A stretch of 33,952 nucleotides of DNA from contig DASWRT010000177.1 in NCBI GenBank assembly GCA_036403035.1, positions 1 to 33,952 on the forward strand. The letters run 5' to 3'. Position numbers and translations under genes: made by a program. The notes under the pieces were generated by a model. It searched no databases and was not told where the DNA came from. It worked only from the letters and a program-made list of their open reading frames with translations. Shown piece after piece: positions 8,804-16,527 of this stretch; position 1 is the stretch's first letter; every line of letters begins with the position of its first letter. This DNA is from DASWRT01 sp036403035. Its GTDB lineage: Bacteria; Pseudomonadota; Alphaproteobacteria; ATCC43930; CGMCC-115725.

Positions 8804-8863
8804 CAGCAGTCAGCCATCAGCTATCAGTCAGGTCACTGATGGCTGGTGGCTGAGAGCTGACAG
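8804..8863. terminator. heptad-rich hairpin between convergent genes
   Basis: The left arm (8804-8831) repeats a TCAGCYA-like unit; the right arm (8836-8863) is its imperfect reverse complement with four mismatches and a small gap. It fills nearly the whole gap between the glycosyltransferase stop and the anti-sigma stop at 8865. It probably ends transcription from both sides, though neither strand has a T-tract. Confidence 0.5.
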
Positions 8864-8864
8864 C

Positions 8865-9740
8865 CTAGATCGCGTCCATCTGCCACGCGATGTCGTTCGC
8901 CAAGCCCCACATGTAGCCGATGTCGGCCTGTCCGACGATCGCATAGGCGCGGCCGTGATGGCGCCAGTAGAGCAGGTTCACGTCCTGCCGGTGGTCGAAG
9001 GTCGGCGCAAGATCCGCGCGCTTCGATGACGCGATCACGATGGTCAGCGGGCCGATCGCCTTGTTATCCGTCGTATAGTAGAGCTGCGCCGCCGGCCGCC
9101 CCTCGACGACCAGGTAGCGAGCGCCCTTGAAGGTCAGGCCCCAGGGTTTGAGGTCGGGCAGCCTGATCCCCTGCGCGAGGCGCTGGCTGATCTTGCTGGT
9201 GACCTCGCCGTTGTCTGCGTTCGATGCGATGTCGAGTCCGCCGTCGCCATCGCCGGCACTGACGAACAGCTTGTGATAGCCGGCGATGTTGTCGAGCCAG
9301 CTGCCCGGACCGGACGCAGCCGACGCGTCGGCGATCTGCTGCTTGTCGCCGCCGAGCGTGTCCTTGTCGATATAACCGACGCCGACGCCGCCGATCACGA
9401 GGCCGAACAGCGACGCCGCCACGGCGACGGATACCCACCAGCGCCTGTTCTGCGCGATCGTGGAGACGACTCGGTTCCTCTGCGGGAAGGGCAGCACGGT
9501 CGGCCCGGCTGCTGCGGCGGTAGTTTCGCCGCGCGCTGCGGCGATCAGCCGCTCCGGAACGGGCTCGCGCAGCGTCTCGTCGAAAGCGGCCCGGAGCAGG
9601 GCGGCGCTCTCCGCGAGGCTGGCGACATGGTCGCGCAGCGTCGGGTCGCGATGCAGCCATCCTTCGACCTGAGCGTGCTGCGCCTCGTCGAGTTCGCCAT
9701 CCAGATAAGCAACCAAAAGTTCGTCACCGGGCCTTTGCAT
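8865..9740 (-). CDS. transmembrane anti-sigma factor
   Basis: A 291-residue protein whose cytoplasmic N-terminus (DELLVAYLDGELDEAQ, residues about 6-21) is the typical anti-sigma domain. It is followed by one membrane helix at about 98-121 (WWVSVAVAASLFGLVIGG) and a periplasmic domain of about 165 residues. The zinc-binding HxxxCxxC of many family members is absent. Such proteins hold the partner ECF sigma factor at the membrane until an envelope signal releases it. ATG 9740 is chosen because GGAGGAG lies 8 nt upstream (complement of 9749-9755); this gives a 17-nt overlap with the sigma gene, indicating coupled translation. The periplasmic part contains YHKLFVSAG and resembles no sensor domain I can name. 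Confidence 0.9.
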   Translation of the reverse strand: MQRPGDELLVAYLDGELDEAQHAQVEGWLHRDPTLRDHVASLAESAALLRAAFDETLREPVPERLIAAARGETTAAAAGPTVLPFPQRNRVVSTIAQNRRWWVSVAVAASLFGLVIGGVGVGYIDKDTLGGDKQQIADASAASGPGSWLDNIAGYHKLFVSAGDGDGGLDIASNADNGEVTSKISQRLAQGIRLPDLKPWGLTFKGARYLVVEGRPAAQLYYTTDNKAIGPLTIVIASSKRADLAPTFDHRQDVNLLYWRHHGRAYAIVGQADIGYMWGLANDIAWQMDAI

Positions 9741-10251
9741 CGTCCGTACTCCTCCGGAGACCGCCGCCCGCATCCAGATGAGTCTGCAACGCCGCGCGTG
9801 CGCGCGCCAGCCGACTCATGATGGTGCCTACGGGAACTTGTGCGACCTCGGCAGCCTCCTTGTAGCTCAACCCTTCCACCGTCACGAGGAGAAGCGCCGT
9901 GCGCTGCTCCTCCGGCAGGCGCTTCACCGCCAGCCGTACCTCGTCCAACGCCAGCTTGGCCTCGATGCGGCGTTCCGGCTCGTCCGTGCCGAAACGATCA
10001 TCCTCGACCACCGCCTCTTCCTTCCGGACGTCCCGCGCGCGGATCTGATCTATCCAGATCGTCTGCACGATGCGGAACATCCAGCTGTCGAAGCGCGTGC
10101 CCTCCTGAAACTGGTGCTCGCGCGCGAGCGCACGTTCGCAGGCAGCTTGCACGAGGTCATCCGCCTCGACGGCCGACCCGGTCAGGCCGCGGGCGAAGCG
10201 ACGAAGCCGTGGGAGCATTGCGATCAGTTGATCGCTGAAATTTGTGCTCAT
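9724..10251 (-). CDS. ECF-family RNA polymerase sigma factor
   Basis: A 175-residue protein with only the sigma-2 and sigma-4 regions. Sigma-2 (about 10-80) includes ADDLVQAACERAL and FDSWMFRIVQTIWIDQIR, the core-binding and -10 recognition helices. Sigma-4 (about 110-160) includes RLPEEQRTALLLV and the helix-turn-helix YKEAAEVAQVPVGTIMSRLARAR. ATG 10251 starts right at the conserved N-terminus. The gene is first in an operon with its membrane anti-sigma factor and is probably autoregulated from the promoter-like motif at 10307-10332. The subgroup cannot be assigned by eye; the absence of a PhyR or histidine kinase nearby argues against the EcfG general-stress type. Confidence 0.95.
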   Translation of the reverse strand: MSTNFSDQLIAMLPRLRRFARGLTGSAVEADDLVQAACERALAREHQFQEGTRFDSWMFRIVQTIWIDQIRARDVRKEEAVVEDDRFGTDEPERRIEAKLALDEVRLAVKRLPEEQRTALLLVTVEGLSYKEAAEVAQVPVGTIMSRLARARAALQTHLDAGGGLRRSTDDAKAR

Positions 10252-10306
10252 CGACTACACGTCGCCCTGTCCGTGACACCGGACCGGTTCGGGTTGGCGC
10301 TGTGAC

Positions 10307-10332
10307 AACGCGGCAGATTGATGTTTATTCCC
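10307..10332 (-). promoter_or_regulatory. candidate ECF-type promoter of the sigma/anti-sigma operon
   Basis: Read on the minus strand, CGGGAATAAAC is followed by CGTTGTC, giving GGAAT (10331-10327), 16 nt, CGTT (10310-10307), about 56 nt before the sigma start codon. ECF operons commonly activate themselves, so such a site is expected here. It matches the motif at 3167-3194. Confidence 0.5.
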
Positions 10333-10348
10333 GGGCGAAACTGCGATT

Positions 10349-10429
10349 GTCTGCCAGGGAGGTAAGCCGCCTCGGCTTCACCTACCATTCGGTACTCTCG
10401 CTGAGCGTCTCTCGTTCTCTCTGGCAGAC
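10349..10429. repeat. long-range inverted repeat enclosing a hairpin
   Basis: GTCTGCCAG (10349-10357) is perfectly matched by CTGGCAGAC (10421-10429), and the match continues imperfectly for four more bases on the inner side. Inside it AAGCCG (10364-10369), CCT, CGGCTT (10373-10378) forms a second perfect hairpin. It lies before the small secreted-protein gene, so it could be a structured leader or an operator pair. Confidence 0.45.
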
Positions 10430-10473
10430 TGATGACCGAAAAGCACGAACGTTTCATAGCACGGAGACCAAAG

Positions 10474-10728
10474 GTGAAAAAAGCCGCAGGGATGGTGTCT
10501 GCAGCGCTTATGTTGGCGCTTGATCCGACCGCCGGAGCGGTGGCGGCGACGGGCGCCGACTGCGGCGCGGCGATTTCCGACCTGCGGGCGCGGCTCGTGG
10601 TTGTCAAGGCGGAGAGCGGCCGGCAGGAAGCGGCGCGTCTGCTCGACAAGGCCGAGAAGGACGACCGGAACGGCCGGAGCCGTGCCTGCGAGGACGCGGT
10701 ACGGCGTGCGCAAACTCTTGTCAAATAG
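10474..10728 (+). CDS. small secreted protein of unknown function
   Basis: An 84-residue protein starting at GTG 10474, with GGAG (10463-10466) 7 nt upstream. The N-terminus is a clear signal peptide: lysines at 2-3, a hydrophobic core (MVSAALMLALD) and a small-residue end GAVAA, with likely cleavage near residue 25. The mature part of about 60 residues is charged and helical (DLRARLVVVKAESGRQEAARLL) and carries two cysteines (in GADCG and RACED) that could form a disulfide. An alternative ATG at 10432 would bury the signal peptide behind 14 charged residues. I do not recognise the family. It is divergent from the ECF sigma operon and could belong to its regulon, but no matching promoter was found. 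Confidence 0.7.
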   Translation: MKKAAGMVSAALMLALDPTAGAVAATGADCGAAISDLRARLVVVKAESGRQEAARLLDKAEKDDRNGRSRACEDAVRRAQTLVK

Positions 10729-10812
10729 GTTAATCCGCGTAACAAGGGCAACCGGCTGTTTTACGGAGGGGTGCGCGCGTCGTCGTCGCGGGCGCATCGC
10801 AGGGGGTAACGG

Positions 10813-12018
10813 ATGAAGATCGCGATACCGAAGGAGCGCCGCGCGCACGAGTTGCGTGTCGCCGTGTCGCCGGACACGGCAAAGCGCCTCGCCGGGATGG
10901 GTTTCACCGTCATGGTGGAGAGCGGCGCCGGTGACGGTGCTTCGTTCCCCGACGCCGCGTTCGCGGCCGCCGGCGCGACGATCGCGCCGGATGAACCTGC
11001 GGCGCTCGCCGATGCCGACGTCGTGCTGAAGGTGCAGCGGCCTATCCTCGACGGCGGCGATGCGACGAACGAGCTGCGGCACCTCAAGCGCGGCGCCATC
11101 CTGATCGGCATCCTGCAAGCATTGCAGCACCGCGACGACGTCGACGCCTATGCCAAGGCGGGCATCTCGTCCTTCGACATGACCTTGATCCCGCGCATCA
11201 CGCGGGCGCAGTCGATGGACGTGCTCTCGTCGCAGTCCAATCTCGCCGGTTATAAGGCGGTGATCGACGCAGCCGCCGCCTTCGGCCGCGCTTTTCCGAT
11301 GATGATGACAGCCGCCGGCACGGTGCCCCCGGCCCGCGCCCTCGTCATGGGCGCCGGCGTCGCGGGGCTCCAGGCGATCGCGACCGCGCGCCGGCTGGGT
11401 GCGATCGTGTTGGCGACCGATGTGCGCGCCGTGGCGAAGGAGCAGGTGGAGAGCCTTGGCGCTTCCTTCCTGACCGTCGACCTGGAGGCGATGAAGGCGG
11501 CCGAGACGGCCGGCGGCTATGCCAAGGAGATGGGCGAGGACTTCAACCGCCGGCAGCGCGAGCTGGTCGCCGAGACGCTGAAGAAGACCGATCTCGTGAT
11601 CACGACCGCGTTGATCCCCGGCCGCAAGGCGCCGGTCCTGATCACCAAGGAAATGGTCGCGAACATGCGGCCCGGCTCGGTCATCGTCGATCTCGCGGTC
11701 GAGCAGGGCGGCAATGTCGAGGGGGCGAAGCTCGGCAAGATCGTGACCACGGCAAACGGCGTCGCCATCATCGGCCATGCCAACTTCCCGTCGCGCATCG
11801 CCGTCGATGCGAGCCAGCTCTATGCCAAGAACCTGCTGAACTTCCTCCAGCTCCTCGTCGACAAGGACAAGAAGCTGACGATCAATACCGATGACGAGAT
11901 CATCCGCGGCACGCTGGTGACGCGCGACGGCGCCGTCGTCCACCAAGCCTTCGCGGCAGCCGAACCGTCCGCTCAGGCGGCAACGGCACCGTCGACTTCC
12001 GCAGCTACAGGGGGCTGA
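10813..12018 (+). CDS. pntAA: NAD(P) transhydrogenase subunit alpha, part 1 (domain I, NAD-binding)
   Basis: This 401-residue soluble domain I binds NAD(H) and passes hydride to NADP in the membrane-bound transhydrogenase. It opens with MKIAIPKERRAHELRVAVSP, the usual start of the PntA/alanine dehydrogenase family, and has the NAD loop GAGVAGLQAIATARRLG around residues 177-193 plus the domain's RxTRAQSMDVLSSQ signature. The C-terminal 20 residues are a low-complexity Ala/Ser/Thr tail. GGGGG lies upstream of ATG 10813. Three separate genes rather than a fused PntA is the arrangement known from Rhodospirillum rubrum and relatives. The next gene follows after 4 nt. Confidence 0.96.
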   Translation: MKIAIPKERRAHELRVAVSPDTAKRLAGMGFTVMVESGAGDGASFPDAAFAAAGATIAPDEPAALADADVVLKVQRPILDGGDATNELRHLKRGAILIGILQALQHRDDVDAYAKAGISSFDMTLIPRITRAQSMDVLSSQSNLAGYKAVIDAAAAFGRAFPMMMTAAGTVPPARALVMGAGVAGLQAIATARRLGAIVLATDVRAVAKEQVESLGASFLTVDLEAMKAAETAGGYAKEMGEDFNRRQRELVAETLKKTDLVITTALIPGRKAPVLITKEMVANMRPGSVIVDLAVEQGGNVEGAKLGKIVTTANGVAIIGHANFPSRIAVDASQLYAKNLLNFLQLLVDKDKKLTINTDDEIIRGTLVTRDGAVVHQAFAAAEPSAQAATAPSTSAATGG

Positions 12019-12022
12019 GACG

Positions 12023-12433
12023 ATGGATAGCGCGACTCTCTCGCAACGCGCCGCCGAACTGTCGGCGCAGGCGCAGCGGCTCTCGGCCGACGTCGCGGCC
12101 TACGCCAACCAGGCGGCGCAGAATGCGCAGCAGGCGGCCGGCGCACATGGCGAAGTGTTCGTCTTCCTGCTGACGGTGTTCGTGCTCGCCTGCTTCGTCG
12201 GCTACTACGTCGTCTGGCGGGTCACCCCGGCGCTGCATTCGCCGCTGATGGCGGTGACGAACGCCGTGTCGAGCGTGATCATCGTCGGCGCGCTGATCGC
12301 CGCCGGTCCGGCCGGCCTCAGCTTCTCCAAGGTTATGGGGTTCCTCGCCGTCATGCTGGCCTCGGTCAACATCTTCGGCGGGTTCATCGTCACGCAGCGA
12401 ATGCTGCAGATGTTCAAGAAAAAGACGAAGTGA
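12023..12433 (+). CDS. pntAB: NAD(P) transhydrogenase subunit alpha, part 2 (membrane)
   Basis: A 136-residue membrane subunit. The first 45 residues are Ala/Gln-rich and soluble; then come about three helices (FVFLLTVFVLACFVGYYVVW; AVSSVIIVGALIAAG; FLAVMLASVNIFGGFIVTQRML), and a basic KKKTK end. The closing FGGFIVTQRML is a typical PntA membrane-part signature. It forms half of the proton channel with PntB. It starts 4 nt after pntAA and ends 13 nt before pntB, so all three are one operon. The extended N-terminal soluble tail is longer than in many homologues, which could mean the true start is one of the later codons, but no internal ATG lies before the first helix. Confidence 0.95.
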   Translation: MDSATLSQRAAELSAQAQRLSADVAAYANQAAQNAQQAAGAHGEVFVFLLTVFVLACFVGYYVVWRVTPALHSPLMAVTNAVSSVIIVGALIAAGPAGLSFSKVMGFLAVMLASVNIFGGFIVTQRMLQMFKKKTK

Positions 12434-12446
12434 GGAGGGCGGCACC

Positions 12447-13850
12447 GTGAGCGAGAACCTTTCCGCCTCCCTATATCTGATCGCGTCGGTCTGCTTCATC
12501 ATGGCCCTCCGGGGCCTGTCGTCGCCGACGACGTCCCGTGCCGGCAACTTCTACGGCATCGCCGGCATGGTGATCGCCATCCTGACGACGCTGGCGACGC
12601 CGCACGTCGTCAGCTACTGGATGATCATTGTCGGCATCGTGATCGGCGGCGCGGTCGGCACCTACATCGCGCAGAACATCCAGATGACGGCGCTGCCCCA
12701 GCTCGTCGCCGCCTTCCACAGCCTCGTCGGCTTGGCGGCGGTGTGCGTTGCCGCGGCAGCGTTCTACGCCCCCGAGGCCTACGGGATCGGAGTTCCCGGC
12801 GCGATCCACACCAGCAGCCTCGTCGAGATGGGACTCGGCACGGCGATCGGCGCGATCACCTTCACCGGCTCGGTGGTGGCGTTCGGCAAGCTGCAAGGGC
12901 TGGTAACCGGCAAACCGCTCGTCTTCCCGTACCAGCACCCGCTGAACGCCGGGCTCGGCATCCTGCTGGCCCTGCTGCTGGTCTGGTTTGCCTCCAGCGA
13001 ATCGCCGGCGGCCTTCTGGCTCCTCGTGCTCGTGTCGCTGGCTCTCGGCTTCCTGCTGATCCTGCCGATCGGCGGCGCCGACATGCCGGTCGTGATCTCG
13101 ATGCTGAACTCGTATTCCGGATGGGCCGCCGCCGGCATCGGGTTCACGCTCGGCAATCCGCTCCTGATCGTCACCGGCGCTCTCGTCGGCGCCTCGGGCG
13201 CGATCCTCTCCTACATCATGTGCAAGGGGATGAACCGCTCGATCTTCAACGTCATCCTCGGCGGCTTCGGCACCGAGGGCGGCGTGGCGGCGGTGGCCGG
13301 CGCCGGCGCTGGCGACAGGACGGTGAAGTCGGGCTCCGCCGAGGATGCGGCGTTCATCATGAAGAACGCGTCCTCCGTCATCATCGTGCCGGGCTACGGC
13401 ATGGCGGTCGCACAGGCTCAGCACGCGCTGCGCGAGATGGCCGACGTGCTGAAGCACGAAGGCGTGACGGTCCGGTATGCGATCCATCCCGTCGCAGGCC
13501 GCATGCCGGGACACATGAACGTTCTCCTGGCCGAGGCGAACGTGTCGTACGACGACGTGCTGGAGCTGGACGAGATCAACCGCGACTTCGCGTCGACCGA
13601 CGTCGCGTTCGTGATCGGTGCCAACGACGTCACCAACCCGGCCGCGAAGACCGATCCGAGTTCGCCGATCTACGGCATGCCGATCCTCGACGTCGAGCGG
13701 GCGAAGACGGTGCTGTTCGTGAAGCGCTCGATGGCGTCGGGCTATGCCGGCGTCGAGAACGAGCTGTTCTTCCGCGACAACACGATGATGCTCTTCGGCG
13801 ACGCGAAGAAGATGTGCGAAGAGATCGTCAAGGCGATGGAGGCCGCCTGA
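12447..13850 (+). CDS. pntB: NAD(P) transhydrogenase subunit beta
   Basis: A 467-residue subunit with about nine membrane helices in the N-terminal 270 residues (domain II) and a soluble NADP(H)-binding domain III at about 290-467. The latter has the NADP fingerprint VPGYGMAVAQAQHAL, HPVAGRMPGHMNVLLAEA, the GANDVTNPAA loop and the late KRSMASGYAGVENELF. With the two preceding genes it makes the proton-translocating enzyme that uses the proton gradient to drive NADPH formation. The start is GTG 12447, preceded by GGAGGG 14 bases after the pntAB stop region begins. The 3' end overlaps the likely start of the LOG-family gene. Confidence 0.96.
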   Translation: MSENLSASLYLIASVCFIMALRGLSSPTTSRAGNFYGIAGMVIAILTTLATPHVVSYWMIIVGIVIGGAVGTYIAQNIQMTALPQLVAAFHSLVGLAAVCVAAAAFYAPEAYGIGVPGAIHTSSLVEMGLGTAIGAITFTGSVVAFGKLQGLVTGKPLVFPYQHPLNAGLGILLALLLVWFASSESPAAFWLLVLVSLALGFLLILPIGGADMPVVISMLNSYSGWAAAGIGFTLGNPLLIVTGALVGASGAILSYIMCKGMNRSIFNVILGGFGTEGGVAAVAGAGAGDRTVKSGSAEDAAFIMKNASSVIIVPGYGMAVAQAQHALREMADVLKHEGVTVRYAIHPVAGRMPGHMNVLLAEANVSYDDVLELDEINRDFASTDVAFVIGANDVTNPAAKTDPSSPIYGMPILDVERAKTVLFVKRSMASGYAGVENELFFRDNTMMLFGDAKKMCEEIVKAMEAA

Positions 13851-14752
13851 TCCGGAATCCGGATGGGCCGTCGGGAAGCGGCGGCCCGCGTCCGGCGGGC
13901 GCGGCAGTTCCGTCCGACGCGCCCGACGCCTCTGCGCAGATCCGCTCGCCGAGCTACCGGCTGCCGGTCGAGGACACGGAGTTCCTGCTCCGCGACGAGA
14001 TGCGGGCGGTCCGGTTCGCGCTCGAATACAGCAAGGCGGAGCTGTGCTTGCGCGACTGGGGCATCCGCTCGACCGTCATCGTATTCGGAAGCGCGCGGAT
14101 CCCCTCGCCGGAACAGGCCGATACCATGCTCGCCGCGGCGCGGACCGAGGATGAGCGGGAATCGGCCCGCCGCCGTGCCCGCCAGTCCGTCTATTACGAT
14201 GTCGCCCGCGAGTTCGGCCGAATCGTCTCGCTGCGTGGCGGCGCGCTCGCCGTGGGCGACGGCGGACTGCGCGACAACGTCATCGCTACCGGCGGCGGGC
14301 CGGGGATCATGGAGGCGGCCAACCGCGGCGCCAGCGACGTCGGCGCTCCGAGCATCGGCTTCAACATCACCTTGCCGATGGAGCAGAAGCCGAACCCCTA
14401 TTCGACGCCCGACCTCACCTTCCGCTTCCACTATTTCGCGATGCGCAAGATGCACCTCGCGATGCGGGGCAACGCGCTGGCCGTGTTTCCCGGCGGGTTC
14501 GGCACGATGGACGAGATGTTCGAGCTGCTGACGCTGCAACAGACCGCCAAGGCGCCGCCGATGCCGATCGTCCTCGTCGGCCGCGACTACTGGACTCGGG
14601 TGGTCGACTTCGACGCCCTGGTCGACGCCGACATGGTCGGCAGGCGCGACCTCGACCTGTTCGAGTTCGCCGACACTGCCGAGGAGGCGTGGGAGGTGCT
14701 GGTGCGCCGCGGCCTCAAGGCGCACTCGCCGGAGCTGAAAAAAGGCAAGTAG
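13814..14752 (+). CDS. LOG-family (TIGR00730-like) nucleotide phosphoribohydrolase, start uncertain
   Basis: The family (LONELY GUY/PpnN-like) cleaves nucleoside monophosphates to base and ribose 5-phosphate. The sequence has IVFGSARIPSPEQ, the GGGPGIMEAANRGA loop and the family signature PGGFGTMDEMFE. The conserved N-terminal segment (YRLPVEDTEFLLRDEMR) begins well before the first in-frame ATG (14000), so the start must be upstream. The only normal start codon there is GTG 13814, inside the end of pntB, giving 312 residues and a 37-nt overlap. A GGAGG at 13838-13842 would instead suit a rare CTG (13847) or ATC (13850). It may be cotranscribed with pntB. Product identity is secure; the N-terminus is not. 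Confidence 0.85.
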   Translation: MRRDRQGDGGRLIRNPDGPSGSGGPRPAGAAVPSDAPDASAQIRSPSYRLPVEDTEFLLRDEMRAVRFALEYSKAELCLRDWGIRSTVIVFGSARIPSPEQADTMLAAARTEDERESARRRARQSVYYDVAREFGRIVSLRGGALAVGDGGLRDNVIATGGGPGIMEAANRGASDVGAPSIGFNITLPMEQKPNPYSTPDLTFRFHYFAMRKMHLAMRGNALAVFPGGFGTMDEMFELLTLQQTAKAPPMPIVLVGRDYWTRVVDFDALVDADMVGRRDLDLFEFADTAEEAWEVLVRRGLKAHSPELKKGK

Positions 14753-14789
14753 CCGGCAGCTATCGTCCGTGCTGGAAAACCCGGCGCTG

Positions 14790-14826
14790 AAAAAACAAAG
14801 CCGCCGCGGATCGCTCCGGGCGGCTT
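14790..14826 (-). terminator. rho-independent terminator of rpsU
   Basis: On the minus strand AAGCCGCC (complement of 14819-14826) and GGCGGCTT (complement of 14798-14805) form a perfect 8-bp stem around a 13-nt loop, followed by TTTGTTTTTT. It sits 22 nt past the rpsU stop. The strand-reversed T-tract makes it specific for the minus strand. Confidence 0.9.
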
Positions 14827-14847
14827 CTCAGGCGGAAGGCGGCGGGC

Positions 14848-15051
14848 CTAGTAACCCTCGCGGTCCATCCGCTTGCGCAGGAGCTTGCGGTGCCGGCGAA
14901 CTGCCTCGGCCTTCTCGCGGGCCCGGCGCTCGGATGGCTTCTCGTAATTGCGACGCAGCTTCATTTCCCGGAAGATGCCCTCACGCTGCATCTTCTTCTT
15001 CAGCGCGCGAAGCGCTTGATCGACGTTGTTGTCGCGAACGAGAACTTGCAC
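14848..15051 (-). CDS. rpsU: 30S ribosomal protein S21
   Basis: A 67-residue basic protein, VQVLVRDNNVDQALRALKKK at the start and EKPSERRAREKAEAVRRHRK in the tail, which is the alphaproteobacterial bS21 pattern. It binds the small ribosomal subunit near the anti-Shine-Dalgarno region and helps initiation. The start is GTG 15051, because the family begins at this residue and AGGAGAGGAG (complement of 15057-15066) lies 5 nt before it; an ATG further upstream would add 12 unrelated residues. A strong terminator follows the stop. Next to it on the other strand is the def-COQ9 pair. Confidence 0.97.
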   Translation of the reverse strand: MQVLVRDNNVDQALRALKKKMQREGIFREMKLRRNYEKPSERRAREKAEAVRRHRKLLRKRMDREGY

Positions 15052-15126
15052 GAGCACTCCTCTCCTGTTGAGCACGCCTAGGGGCAAGACGACGGGGCCG
15101 CGGAATCGCGACCATCAAGCGGAGAA

Positions 15127-15155
15127 GGAATAGCATGCGCCCCGAGGGTTGTGAA
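15127..15155 (-). promoter_or_regulatory. possible housekeeping promoter of rpsU
   Basis: On the minus strand TTCACA (complement of 15150-15155) and TATTCC (complement of 15127-15132) stand 17 nt apart, about 75 nt before the rpsU start. The -35 box is good and the -10 box only moderate. Confidence 0.3.
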
Positions 15156-15286
15156 GTGCCCACCATTCTTCGGCTGAGACGATCGCCTGCGGCGCCGCAT
15201 TCCCTCGCGTCGATCCCGTGCGGTTCGCAAGAGAGCGTGGCGGCGCGCTTTACCGCGCGGAGAACGGTGGCCATATTATTGCCGGC

Positions 15287-15844
15287 ATGGCCATTCTCAA
15301 GATCGCCCGCATGGGGCACCCGGTTCTCCGCAATCCGTCGACGCCGGTCGCCGACCCGACCACACCTGAGATCGCCCGCCTCGTCGCCGACATGATCGAG
15401 ACGCTGGAGGACATCGGCGGCGCCGGCCTCGCCGCGCCGCAGGTGCACGTTCCGCTGCGTGTCGTGATCTTCAAGGTTGCGGCGGAACGGACCACCGGTC
15501 GGCCGGACGACGTTCCCCAAGACATGACGGTCCTGATCAATCCCGAGATCATACCCCTGGACGACGAGAAGGAGATCGGCTGGGAGGGATGCCTCTCCGT
15601 GCCGGGGCTGCGCGGCGCCGTGCCGCGCCATGCACGCATACGCTATCGCGGACTGACCCTCGACGGCGAAACGATCGACCGGACGGTCGACGGTTTCCAC
15701 GCTCGCGTCGTGCAGCACGAGTGCGACCATCTCGACGGCGTGCTTTACTTGCAGCGCATGACGGATCACCGCCTCCTCTCCTTCACCGAGGAATGGCAGC
15801 GTTATCCGATCGATCTCACGTCCGTGGCGGGGCAGGGGCGATGA
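15287..15844 (+). CDS. def: peptide deformylase
   Basis: A 185-residue metalloenzyme that removes the formyl group from the first methionine of new proteins. All three family motifs are present: GAGLAAPQ (45-52), EGCLS (100-104, metal ligand C102) and HECDH (144-148, ligands H144 and H148, catalytic E145). It starts at ATG 15287 with MAILKIARMGHPVLR, the normal family start; the frame runs further up to 15218 but those residues are unrelated. The stop overlaps the next gene's ATG (ATGA), so they are translationally coupled. Many alphaproteobacteria carry more than one deformylase; this one is not next to fmt, so it may be a second copy. Confidence 0.95.
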   Translation: MAILKIARMGHPVLRNPSTPVADPTTPEIARLVADMIETLEDIGGAGLAAPQVHVPLRVVIFKVAAERTTGRPDDVPQDMTVLINPEIIPLDDEKEIGWEGCLSVPGLRGAVPRHARIRYRGLTLDGETIDRTVDGFHARVVQHECDHLDGVLYLQRMTDHRLLSFTEEWQRYPIDLTSVAGQGR

Positions 15845-16485
15845 GGCCGGCGCCGCGCCTCGCCGACCGGCGCGACCGTCTCCTGACGGCGGCCCTGCCG
15901 AACGTAGCGTTCGACGGCTGGTCCCTGGCGGCATTGCGCGCCGCCGCCGCCGAGACCGGCATCTCCATCGCGGAGGCGACGGCGGCCTTCCCGGCCGGCG
16001 GCATCGATCTCGTCTCCTGGTTTTCCGACTGGGCGGACCGGCGCATGCTGGTCGAGCTGCCGCCCGGTATCGAAACGATGCGGGTGCGCGACCGGATCGC
16101 CGTCTGCGCACGGACGCGGCTTGCCGTCCTGGCGCCGCATCGCGAGGCGGTTCGCGCCTCGCTCGCGATCCTGGCGCTGCCGCAGAACGCGCCGCGGGCC
16201 GCTCGCCTGCTTTACGCCACTGTCGACGCGATGTGGTACGCGTCCGGCGACACCGCGACGGATTTCAACTTCTATACGAAGCGGGCGCTGCTCGCGGGCG
16301 TCTATGCCGCGACGACGCTGTATTGGCTCGACGACCGCTCGCTCGACTTCACGGAGACGCACGCCTTTCTCGACCGTCGGCTTGCCGACGTCATGGCGAT
16401 CCCGAAGGCGACGGCCCGCCTCAGAAGCGCGACGAGCTACCTGCCGAACCCGTTCCGCCTGATCGAAATCGTCCGGCGGCGCTGA
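15841..16485 (+). CDS. COQ9-family protein
   Basis: A 214-residue all-helical protein with a TetR-like fold family layout: an N-terminal helix-turn-helix-like region (WSLAALRAAAAETGISIAEATAAFP at about 29-53), then the conserved COQ9 segment DAMWYASGDTATDFNFYTKR and LLAGVYAATTLYWLDD near 127-165. COQ9 proteins bind lipids and assist the hydroxylation steps of ubiquinone synthesis, working with COQ7. ATG 15841 overlaps the def stop by 4 nt and has AGGGG upstream. A regulator of the TetR type is excluded by the FNFYTKR signature, which TetR proteins lack. Confidence 0.9.
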   Translation: MRPAPRLADRRDRLLTAALPNVAFDGWSLAALRAAAAETGISIAEATAAFPAGGIDLVSWFSDWADRRMLVELPPGIETMRVRDRIAVCARTRLAVLAPHREAVRASLAILALPQNAPRAARLLYATVDAMWYASGDTATDFNFYTKRALLAGVYAATTLYWLDDRSLDFTETHAFLDRRLADVMAIPKATARLRSATSYLPNPFRLIEIVRRR

Positions 16486-16527
16486 CGCGGCGGCGAGCGC
16501 GCGCGCAGCGCCGACGAAATGCGGCGA

